Shown here: piece after piece, positions 25,041 to 31,499 of the stretch
Layout: each line of letters opens with the position of its first letter
Position numbering within the stretch: the first letter of the stretch is position 1
Notes under the pieces: model-generated
Told to the model about the DNA's origin: nothing
The model's input: the letters and a program-made list of their open reading frames with translations, nothing else
The model's database searches: none
DNA from: Streptomyces triticagri
GTDB taxonomy: Bacteria > Actinomycetota > Actinomycetes > Streptomycetales > Streptomycetaceae
Reading direction: 5' to 3'
Length of the DNA: 48,015 nt
NCBI RefSeq assembly: GCF_003429565.1
Contig: NZ_QUAK01000023.1
Span: 1 to 48,015 of the forward strand
Made by a program: the position numbers and the translations under genes

Positions 25041-25592
25041 ATGCCACCGGACTCGGCCCCGCCTACACCGGTGTCGGACCGCGTCCGGCACGCCACCGCG
25101 CTCGACGCCCCCGGCATCGGCGCCCTGAAGGTACGGGCCTGGCGGGCGGCGTACGGATCGTTCATGAGCCGCGCGCTGCTCGACTCGCTCGACCCTGCCG
25201 AGGACGCGGCCCGGTGGGCCGAGTACCTCTCCGACATCCCGGCCGATCACCGCCTCTGGGTCAGCGAGGCCGCGGGCGGGGTCACGGGCTTCTGCCGTAC
25301 GGGCCCGACGGATGCGCGCCGGGACGCCGATCTCGGCGGCGCCGCGGCCGAGGTCCACGGCCTCTACATCGACCCCGCCCGCATCGGCACCGGTCTCGGC
25401 CGCGCGCTGTTCGCCCATGCGGTCACCGACCTCGAACGCCGCGGCCACGGCCCGGTCTGCGTCTACGCGTACACCCCGAACACGACCGCCGTCCGCTTCT
25501 ACGAACGCGCCGGCTTCACCGCGGACGGCACCACCCGCCTCGACCCCGACGACGGCATCGAGGTCCCCGAAGTCCGCCTGGTCAAGCGGTAG
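25041..25592 (+). CDS. GNAT-family N-acetyltransferase
   Basis: The 183-residue GNAT protein shows motif A LYIDPARIGTGLGRALFAHA (acetyl-CoA pyrophosphate loop RxGxG variant) and motif B VYAYTPNTTAVRFYERAGF. The acceptor substrate is unknown. The frame extends to a GTG at 24984, but ATG 25041 is favoured: TACGGT (25029-25034) ends 6 nt before it, the arrangement of a leaderless Streptomyces transcript, and no ribosome site is seen. A truncated nitroreductase follows in the same frame after 63 bp. Confidence 0.85.
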   Translation: MPPDSAPPTPVSDRVRHATALDAPGIGALKVRAWRAAYGSFMSRALLDSLDPAEDAARWAEYLSDIPADHRLWVSEAAGGVTGFCRTGPTDARRDADLGGAAAEVHGLYIDPARIGTGLGRALFAHAVTDLERRGHGPVCVYAYTPNTTAVRFYERAGFTADGTTRLDPDDGIEVPEVRLVKR

Positions 25593-25655
25593 TTCAGCCG
25601 CGCCTGGCTGTCGGACGCCGCGTCCCGGTGGCAGGATCGGCCGCCATGGCCGTTC

Positions 25656-26081
25656 GTGCCCGCCAGGGTCGAGCAGACACCGACCATGGCAAACGCCCCT
25701 CTGGTCGTCGTGCCGCTGGCGCACAAGGCCGCCTATCTCGCGCGGTACGCGGAGCCCGACAAGGGCTGGGAGGACCGTGCCGAATCCCGCTGGCCCGCCC
25801 CGTACTGGCACATCGACACCGGGATGGCCGCCTTGCTGATGCTGCTGACCGCGGTCGACGAGGGGCTCGGGGCCTGCTTCTTCGGCATCATGCCGGACGA
25901 ACTGGTGCCCTTCCGGGAGGAGTTCGGCATCCCCGAGGAGTACGCGCCCATCGGCGGGATCACTGTCGGCCACCGCGCCGACGACGTCCCGGTTCAGAGT
26001 CCCCGCATCGCGGAGCGCCGTCGCACCGCCGAGGAGGTCGTCCATCACGGGCACTGGGGCGGCGGCGCGGCCGCACGCTGA
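25656..26081 (+). pseudogene. N-terminally truncated nitroreductase-family gene
   Basis: The 141 residues correspond to the C-terminal half of a nitroreductase (FMN oxidoreductase): APLVVVPLAHKAAYLARYAE, YWHIDTGMAALLMLLTAVDE, GLGACFFGIMPDELVPFREE. The N-terminal half with the FMN-binding Ser-Gly-Asn/Gln region is absent; only about 20 plausible codons precede it before the in-frame stop of the GNAT gene at 25590. Either the 5' part was deleted or this is a short degenerate protein. Without the N-terminal half a normal FMN dimer is unlikely. It is convergent with the MDMPI-like gene. Confidence 0.6.
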
Positions 26082-26096
26082 TCCCGGCGACCAGCC

Positions 26097-26783
26097 CTAC
26101 CACCGCGGCTCGCCGTACCAGCGCCAGCTCGTACGGCGCGGGTGGCCGGGCAGCTCCGTGCGCCCCGTCGCCCACAGGAGCGTGGTCCACGGGTCGGCGG
26201 CGTCCGTCGGCGCATCCGGGAAGAGCCGGGCGAGCGTACGGGCGCAGGGGCCGGCCGGCGGGTCCCAGTCGAGACCGAGGCCTTCCGCCAGGTCGTGGGT
26301 GTGCACCAGGGTCTCGACGATCCCCATCGCCGCGAAACCCTCCGGGTCCGAGACGCCGAAGACGTGGTGGGCCCGGGTGTCGGGGGACGCCGTGCGCACC
26401 ATGGCGACGAGCAGCGCCCCGCAGGCCTCCAGCACCTGCAGCAGGCCGGCCGGCCCGGCGGCGCGGTCGGCGTGCACGGAGTTGGCCGGCCCGCCGGGCC
26501 GCAGGCTCTGCCACATGAAGGGCACATCGCGGTCCAACGGCGGTTTCCTGGGCCCGAGTTGCACGGCGTACGCGAACAGGTCGTCGGCGAGGTGCTCGGC
26601 GGTCTCCCAGCAGTCCCACTCGAGCGAACCGGCCTTGCCGTCCCAGGCCTCCACGGGTGCCGCCCGCAGTGCTTCGACCGCCGACCGCACGGCCCGGCCG
26701 AGGTCGTCGGCGGTCACGGGGCCGTCGAAGGCCCCGGACGGTGCCGGCGCCCCGGATGCGCTCTCACGCGATGGTCGAGACAT
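26097..26783 (-). CDS. Maleylpyruvate isomerase N-terminal (MDMPI/DinB-like) domain protein
   Basis: The 228-residue protein belongs to the DinB-like four-helix-bundle group used by mycothiol-dependent enzymes: an N-terminal helix with LEWDCWETAEHLADDLFAYA and a second His motif HTHDLAEGLGLDWDPP provide the likely metal ligands. Members are thiol-dependent transferases or isomerases; the actual substrate is unknown. The ATG at 26783 has no ribosome site but is preceded by a leaderless promoter (26790-26817). Confidence 0.75.
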   Translation of the reverse strand: MSRPSRESASGAPAPSGAFDGPVTADDLGRAVRSAVEALRAAPVEAWDGKAGSLEWDCWETAEHLADDLFAYAVQLGPRKPPLDRDVPFMWQSLRPGGPANSVHADRAAGPAGLLQVLEACGALLVAMVRTASPDTRAHHVFGVSDPEGFAAMGIVETLVHTHDLAEGLGLDWDPPAGPCARTLARLFPDAPTDAADPWTTLLWATGRTELPGHPRRTSWRWYGEPRW

Positions 26784-26789
26784 GGCACG

Positions 26790-26817
26790 ACCCTAACTCC
26801 GGGGCGGCGTACGCCAA
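26790..26817 (-). promoter_or_regulatory. Leaderless promoter of the MDMPI-like gene
   Basis: On the minus strand, -35 TTGGCG (26812-26817) and -10 TAGGGT (26790-26795) are 16 bp apart, and the -10 ends 6 nt before the ATG, so transcription should start at the start codon. Confidence 0.6.
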
Positions 26818-26904
26818 CTCCGGGGCCACGTAGGCCCCGACGGACGAGGGCTCCATCGACGACGCCCCCGCCGCATCACTGCGACAGGGGCGGACGCCAG
26901 TCCT

Positions 26905-26964
26905 GCAGGACTCACGAGTACAGGACTCACGAGTACAGGCCTCAAGAGCACAGGACTCACGAAT
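26905..26964. repeat. Four tandem 15-nt units spanning a stop codon
   Basis: Four units of consensus ACAGGACTCACGAGT occupy 26905-26919, 26920-26934, 26935-26949 and 26950-26964; the third is degenerate. The last unit contains the stop codon of the minus-strand gene at 26957-27262, so the repeat grew from that gene's 3' end. Confidence 0.9.
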
Positions 26965-27262
26965 AGTCGACGTCCAGGAAGATCACGACGCCCCAGTTCA
27001 CACACCTGTACTTGTGCCAGTCACCGTTCTTGAGGCCCTGCTTGCCCCGGACGTGGCAGGCCAGCAGTCCGGCCGGACCCCCGGGATAGGTGTCCCAGTG
27101 AATCCAGCCCTGCGTGCCGACGTCGCCACGTGTGCTCGACTGCTGGGCCTCGGCCGCCGGCGCGGCGGTCTGCTCGGCCGCCGCAGCGGCCCCTGTCCCC
27201 AGCACGAGCCCACCGACCGCCACCAGTGCGGCCACTGCCGTGCGCATGCCCATCCGTGCCAT
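26957..27262 (-). CDS. Small secreted protein of unknown function
   Basis: The 101-residue protein has a clear Sec signal peptide (MRTAVAALVAVGGLVLGTGA, cleavage near AAA-AEQ, about residue 29). The mature part is about 70 residues with two Cys (LLACHVRG and KYRCVNWG) that could form one disulfide, plus several Trp. I do not recognise the family. The C-terminus lies in a tandem repeat. ATG 27262 has only a weak GGGA upstream. Confidence 0.7.
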   Translation of the reverse strand: MARMGMRTAVAALVAVGGLVLGTGAAAAAEQTAAPAAEAQQSSTRGDVGTQGWIHWDTYPGGPAGLLACHVRGKQGLKNGDWHKYRCVNWGVVIFLDVDYS

Positions 27263-27404
27263 GTCCCATCAACCCCCGTGTCGGCTGTCGAAGCTCCGAC
27301 GGCATCTGCCGCCGCTCACGACGGTGCCCCGGGCGGCGAGGCCCACTCGACCTCATTCGAGCGCGCCCGAAAGACGAACCACGCCTTCCCCATGACGGCG
27401 CACC

Positions 27405-27454
27405 CCGACGTACGGCTCAGGGTGCCGACGTACGGCTCAGGATGCCGACGTACG
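27405..27454. repeat. Tandem 20-nt repeat spanning the MFS gene stop
   Basis: CCGACGTACGGCTCAGGRTG occurs at 27405-27424 and 27425-27444, with a third partial copy from 27445. The MFS gene's stop codon (27437-27439) lies in the second unit and is repeated in the first. Confidence 0.9.
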
Positions 27455-28918
27455 CCGCGGCAGAGCGCGGGCGCTGAGGGCGAAGGCGATCGCGAAGGCC
27501 GCCTGCACGACCATGCAGACCGCGAGGGCCGTCGTGTACGCCTGGCCGTCCGGTGCCGAGGTGGTGCCCAGCATGGTGCCGAGGAGACCGCCGGCCACCG
27601 CCACGCCGAGCCCCATCGCGGCTTGCTGGGTGGTGTTGAGCACCCCGGAGGCCGCACCCGCGGAGGCGGGCGGCACGTCGGCGATCATCGCCCCGACCAG
27701 AGGGCCGAACATCAGCGCCTGCCCCGTACCGACGCCGACCAGCAAGACGGCCAGGGACCAGGAGTCGAGGTCGTCGCCCTGGGCGAGCACCGAGGCCGCG
27801 GTGATCGCGAGCAGCAGCGCCTGCACCGCTCCGCCGATCGTCAGGAGCCGTCGGAAGCCGAAGCGGGGAGCGAGCTTCCCCGACCGGATCGACACGAGGA
27901 AGAAGCACGAGGCGTACGGCAGCAGCACCAGTGCGGCGTGCATCGGTGACCATCCGAGGCCGGTCTGCACGGACAGCGCGTACAGGAAGGTGAAGGCGCC
28001 GAACGACGACTGGAGCATCAGCGCCATCCCCAGACCGATCGCGTACGACCGCAGCCGGAACAGCGGCGGCGGGACCAGTGGCACCCGGTCGAGGCGGTGC
28101 AGCCTGAGCTGCCACCACCAGAACGCGGCGAAAAGCCCGGGCGCGCCCGCGAGCAGGACCGAGCACCAGACGGGCCACCCGAGAGCGCCGCCCTGGGACA
28201 GCGGGACGAGCAGTGCGAGCAGGGAGAGACCGAGGAGGGCCGTGCCGATCGGGTCCAGCGAGCGGCGGCCGCCGGGTGCACTGGTCCTCGGCATCCAGCG
28301 CAGCGCCGCGAGGAAGGCGAGGGCGCCCATCACGACGCTCGCCGCGAAAACGGTGCGCCAGGCGGCGCCGAACAGGGACACGGAGAGCAGCAGACCGCCG
28401 AAGACCTGGCCGATCGCCGTCGCGCCACCGGCCGTCGCGCCGAACAGGGCCACGGCGCGGGACCGTTCGCGCCCTTCGGTCGATGCGGTGATGGTCGCCA
28501 GGACCTGCGGCACCATCGCCGCCGCGGCGACGCCGGTGAGTGCGCGAGCGGCGATCACGACGGTGATGGTCGGAGCGGCGGCGGCCGCAAGCGAGAACAG
28601 GGTGAAGCCGGCCATGCCGTACAGGAAGAGCCGGCGCCGCCCGTACAGATCGCCGAGGCGTCCGCCGATCACCATGGGCACGGCGAAGCCGAGCGAGTAG
28701 GCGGACACGACAAGGGACTGCTGAGCCGCCGAGGCGTGCAGCGAGGCGCCGATGTCGGGCACGGCGATGCCGGTGGCGGCGAAGCTCACGACGGAGAGCA
28801 GCAGCGCGGACAGGGCGGTCAGGAGCCCGGCCGTGCCGAGGGTGCGGCGCGTGCCGTGCGCGGCCGGCAGGGAGGAAGAGGGATCGAGGTCGCTGCGGGG
28901 ATCGGATGCTGTGGTCAC
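27437..28918 (-). CDS. MFS transporter (DHA2-like drug exporter)
   Basis: The 493-residue membrane protein has about 13-14 hydrophobic segments, with the MFS loop signature GGRLGDLYGRRRLFLYG between TM2 and TM3 and the TM5 antiporter-type motif region. It is probably a proton-driven efflux pump. The frame extends far upstream, but that part is antisense to the regulator gene. GTG 28918 is preceded by a -35/-10 pair for a leaderless transcript (28925-28954). It is divergent from the XRE/MmyB-type regulator, which I infer controls it. The last codons lie in a 20-nt tandem repeat. Confidence 0.88.
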   Translation of the reverse strand: MTTASDPRSDLDPSSSLPAAHGTRRTLGTAGLLTALSALLLSVVSFAATGIAVPDIGASLHASAAQQSLVVSAYSLGFAVPMVIGGRLGDLYGRRRLFLYGMAGFTLFSLAAAAAPTITVVIAARALTGVAAAAMVPQVLATITASTEGRERSRAVALFGATAGGATAIGQVFGGLLLSVSLFGAAWRTVFAASVVMGALAFLAALRWMPRTSAPGGRRSLDPIGTALLGLSLLALLVPLSQGGALGWPVWCSVLLAGAPGLFAAFWWWQLRLHRLDRVPLVPPPLFRLRSYAIGLGMALMLQSSFGAFTFLYALSVQTGLGWSPMHAALVLLPYASCFFLVSIRSGKLAPRFGFRRLLTIGGAVQALLLAITAASVLAQGDDLDSWSLAVLLVGVGTGQALMFGPLVGAMIADVPPASAGAASGVLNTTQQAAMGLGVAVAGGLLGTMLGTTSAPDGQAYTTALAVCMVVQAAFAIAFALSARALPRRTSAS

Positions 28919-28924
28919 GCGTCC

Positions 28925-28954
28925 ATCTGACGGCGCTCGCGATACGGGTACCAA
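28925..28954 (-). promoter_or_regulatory. Leaderless promoter of the MFS gene
   Basis: Minus strand: -35 TTGGTA (28949-28954), 18-bp spacer, -10 TCAGAT (28925-28930), then 6 nt to GTG 28918. No ribosome site is present, which supports leaderless initiation. Confidence 0.5.
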
Positions 28955-28990
28955 GAGCTCGTTTATGGGGGTACTGGGCGAACCCGGCTG

Positions 28991-29020
28991 TTGGCGATCG
29001 CCCCGTACGCCACGCAGGAT
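28991..29020 (+). promoter_or_regulatory. Leaderless promoter of the regulator gene
   Basis: -35 TTGGCG (28991-28996), 18-bp spacer, -10 CAGGAT (29015-29020), then 6 nt to ATG 29027. The two divergent promoters lie within about 100 bp, so one operator could control both. Confidence 0.55.
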
Positions 29021-29026
29021 GGGGCC

Positions 29027-29896
29027 ATGACGGACACCAGGTCGCCCGCCGCCCGCCGTGAGCTGGGTGACTTCCTGCGGTCGCGGCGCGAGCGGCTGAG
29101 CCCCGAGAAGGCGGGCCTGCCACCGACCTCGCGCCGCCGGACGCCGGGCCTGCGGCGCGAAGAGGTGGCCGTGCTCGCCGGCGTGGGGGTCACCTGGTAC
29201 ACCTGGCTCGAACAGGGCAGATCGATCAACGTCAGTACGCAGGTCCTGGTGGCCGTCGGCCGAGCCCTGCAGCTGGACGGCGCCGAGCGGCAGCATCTGC
29301 ACCGGCTCGCCGGCGTCCGGGCACCGGCCGTCGAGCCGGTCGGGGGCGACCTCGCGCCGGCCGAGACGTTCCAGCCCGTGCTCGACAAGCTCCACCCGTA
29401 CCCCGCCTGCCTGCAGACACCGCTGTACGACGTGGTGGCGTACAACCGCGCCTACCGTTTCCTCTTCACCGACCTGGACCGGATCCCGCCGGGCGAACGC
29501 AACTGCGCCATGCAGTTCTTCACGGATCCCGGCTGGCGCAGCCGCTACGTCGACGACGACATCGTGGCCGCGAGGATGGTGGCGACGATGCGTGCCGTCG
29601 TCGCGGCCGATGCGGCGGAGTCGGAGGCCGCGGAATCGAGGGCGGCGGCGATGGTCGGTGAACTGCGGGCGAGATCGGGCGAGTTCGCCCGGCTGTGGAG
29701 TCGGCACGACATCCTGCCGCAGCACTACGAGACCAAGCGCCTGAAGAGCCCTCTCGTCGGCCCCCTGCACCTGACGTTCGTCACGACGAACGTCGGCGAG
29801 ACGGGGAACCGCATGGTCGTCATGACTCCCGTGGACGAGGCCACGTCCGAGCGCCTGACCCGGCTCGCGGCCCTCACCGCACCTAGCGACGACTGA
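29027..29896 (+). CDS. XRE-family regulator with MmyB-like ligand-binding domain
   Basis: The 289-residue regulator has an N-terminal helix-turn-helix (about residues 5-85; RRTPGLRREEVAVLAGVGVT, WYTWLEQGRSINVSTQVL), the wording typical of this actinobacterial family, and a C-terminal MmyB-like sensor domain (about 105-280; PLYDVVAYNRAYRFLF, LWSRHDI). These proteins often repress a divergent transporter or short-chain dehydrogenase and are thought to sense lipophilic ligands. Here the partner is the MFS exporter. ATG 29027 is chosen because of the leaderless promoter; an upstream TTG in frame at 28991 is the -35 box itself. Confidence 0.88.
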   Translation: MTDTRSPAARRELGDFLRSRRERLSPEKAGLPPTSRRRTPGLRREEVAVLAGVGVTWYTWLEQGRSINVSTQVLVAVGRALQLDGAERQHLHRLAGVRAPAVEPVGGDLAPAETFQPVLDKLHPYPACLQTPLYDVVAYNRAYRFLFTDLDRIPPGERNCAMQFFTDPGWRSRYVDDDIVAARMVATMRAVVAADAAESEAAESRAAAMVGELRARSGEFARLWSRHDILPQHYETKRLKSPLVGPLHLTFVTTNVGETGNRMVVMTPVDEATSERLTRLAALTAPSDD

Positions 29897-29923
29897 CGAC
29901 TGACGACCAGGGTCAGCCCCCTC

Positions 29924-30102
29924 ATGGAAGAACTCACCCGGCTCGCCGACATCGAGCAAGTCACGGACGTCCACGGCCAGTTGATCTGGGCGGCCGCGCC
30001 GCCCTCATGGTCCTCACCGACGACACCCCGGCCATCACCCCGTACGAACGCCTCGGCGTGACCAGGACCCTGTGCGCGGCGGCACACGTACCGGGTGGAT
30101 GA
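29924..30102 (+). pseudogene. Short frameshifted coding remnant
   Basis: ATG 29924 opens MEELTRLADIEQVTDVHGQL, which has normal composition, but after about 25 codons the frame turns to nonsense. Shifting by one base near 29999 restores sensible sequence (AALMVLTDDTPAITPYERLG) to a stop at 30102. I read this as a small gene (about 59 residues) broken by a frameshift or a sequencing error. No family recognised. It lies between the regulator gene and bldA, in the opposite direction to bldA. Confidence 0.35.
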
Positions 30103-30186
30103 GGGCGGGGAAGCACTGCGCCGAGCGGACCCGCAGGGCATCGGAATCGGATCATCCGTGCAGGTCGGCCCGTATGAAGCGGGATG

Positions 30187-30269
30187 TGCCCGGAACCGGA
30201 CTCGAACCGGTACGCCCCCGAGGGGCAGCGAGGTTTAAGCTCGCCGTGTCTGCATTCCACCATCCGGGC
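30187..30269 (-). tRNA. bldA: tRNA-Leu, anticodon UAA (bldA)
   Basis: On the minus strand the sequence folds as a class II tRNA: acceptor GCCCGGA (30263-30269) with TCCGGGC (30188-30194), discriminator A at 30187, anticodon stem GCGAG/CTCGC (30240-30244 / 30228-30232) enclosing loop CTTAAAC with anticodon TAA (30235-30237), a long variable arm, and T stem ACCGG/CCGGT with loop TTCGAGT. The CCA end is not encoded. A Leu tRNA reading UUA is, in Streptomyces, the product of bldA, needed for translating the rare TTA codons in developmental and antibiotic genes. A possible -10 TAGGCT lies at 30307-30312. Confidence 0.95.
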
Positions 30270-30677
30270 TGGTCCAGGTCCCGCATCCCCTGTCAGCGAT
30301 CGTCCGAGCCTATCCGGACAGATCCCCCGAACAGTCGAGCATCAGTCCGATGTTGTCTTATTTTATTGACGTCTGAGGGGGTGTCAGCAGCCAGGGGGGA
30401 TCATCGGCACATGCCGGGAGCCTGTTGCCCGGTGACCGGACATCGTCGAGAAATGACGCGATTGCATCGGCCCCGGGAACGTACGGACCGTGGGAGCGCA
30501 GCCGCCGCGGTCCGGCCGACGTCTCAGGGTGGGCGTCATCCCCAGGTATGACGAACGGGCTCGGGGTCCGTCTGAAGAGGCGGTCGCAAACGGCATCTGC
30601 GGTTGACCCCCGGCCGCGATCCGGCGGAGACGATGGAACGGTCCGCTACACCCGTCACGCCGACAGGAGCATGGCCC
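30270..30677. other. Intergenic region between bldA and the ABC gene
   Basis: No protein gene is convincing here; long frames are antisense shadows. For bldA, TAGGCT on the minus strand (30307-30312) is a candidate -10, giving a leader of about 30 nt. The stretch 30353-30371 (TTGTCTTATTTTATTGACG) is strikingly AT-rich for this genome. For the ABC gene, TTGACC at 30603-30608 is a possible -35 without a clear -10. Confidence 0.4.
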
Positions 30678-31448
30678 GTGACCACCACCCCGCTCGTCCA
30701 CCAGGCGACAGCCGTTGCCGCCCGCGCCACGGAGCTGACCAAGGTCTACGGTCAGGGCGAGACCCAGGTGGTCGCCCTGGACCGCGTGACGGTCGACTTC
30801 CGGCAGGCCGAGTTCACCGCGATCATGGGACCCTCCGGGTCCGGCAAGTCGACCCTGATGCACTGCGTCGCCGGTCTCGACTCGTTCAGCAGCGGTTCCG
30901 TACGGATCGGGGACACCGAGCTCGGTTCGCTCAAGGACAAGAAGCTCACCCAGCTGCGCCGCGACAAGATCGGCTTCATCTTCCAGGCGTTCAACCTGCT
31001 GCCCACGCTCAGCGCGCTCGAGAACATCACGCTGCCGATGGACATCGCGGGCCGCAAGCCCGACAGGCAATGGCTGGACACGGTCATCAACATGATCGGC
31101 CTCTCCGACCGGCTCAAGCACCGCCCAAGCCAGCTCTCCGGCGGCCAGCAGCAGCGGGTCGCGGTGGCGCGTGCGCTGGCCTCCAAGCCGGACATCATCT
31201 TCGGTGACGAGCCGACCGGAAACCTCGACTCCCGCTCCGGCGCGGAGGTGCTCGGTTTCCTGCGCAACTCGGTGCGCGAGCTCGGCCAGACCGTCGTCAT
31301 GGTCACCCACGACCCGGTGGCCGCCGCGTACGCGGACCGGGTCGTCTTCCTCGCCGACGGCCGGATCGTGGACGAGCTGACGGCGCCGACCGCCGACACG
31401 GTCCTCGACCGTATGAAGCGCTTCGACGCCAAGGGCCGCGTGAGCTGA
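30678..31448 (+). CDS. ABC transporter ATP-binding protein (LolD/MacB type)
   Basis: The 256-residue ATPase has Walker A GPSGSGKST, Q-loop FQAFNLLPTLS, signature LSGGQQQRVAVARAL, Walker B IIFGDEPTGNLDS and switch VMVTHDP, typical of ATPases that drive FtsX-fold permeases rather than importers. GTG 30678 has AGGAG 8 nt upstream; frames starting earlier (30603) begin inside the likely promoter. The FtsX permease follows after 51 bp, so the two form a mechanotransmission or export system whose cargo is unknown. Confidence 0.9.
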   Translation: MTTTPLVHQATAVAARATELTKVYGQGETQVVALDRVTVDFRQAEFTAIMGPSGSGKSTLMHCVAGLDSFSSGSVRIGDTELGSLKDKKLTQLRRDKIGFIFQAFNLLPTLSALENITLPMDIAGRKPDRQWLDTVINMIGLSDRLKHRPSQLSGGQQQRVAVARALASKPDIIFGDEPTGNLDSRSGAEVLGFLRNSVRELGQTVVMVTHDPVAAAYADRVVFLADGRIVDELTAPTADTVLDRMKRFDAKGRVS

Positions 31449-31499
31449 CCGCTCCGCCCGCCGCCTCGCCCCACCGACTCCCGGACTCCTGGACTCCTC

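Noticed and set aside
26905..26964. Direct repeats as a CRISPR array
   Set aside because: Units are 15 nt with no spacers and no cas genes in the window.
28919..29974. N-terminal extension of the MFS gene
   Set aside because: It runs antisense through the regulator gene; the GTG at 28918 has a proper promoter and the family's normal N-terminus follows it.
30103..30400. Integrated element or attachment site at the bldA tRNA
   Set aside because: No integrase, no repeated tRNA 3' end and no change in gene type around it.
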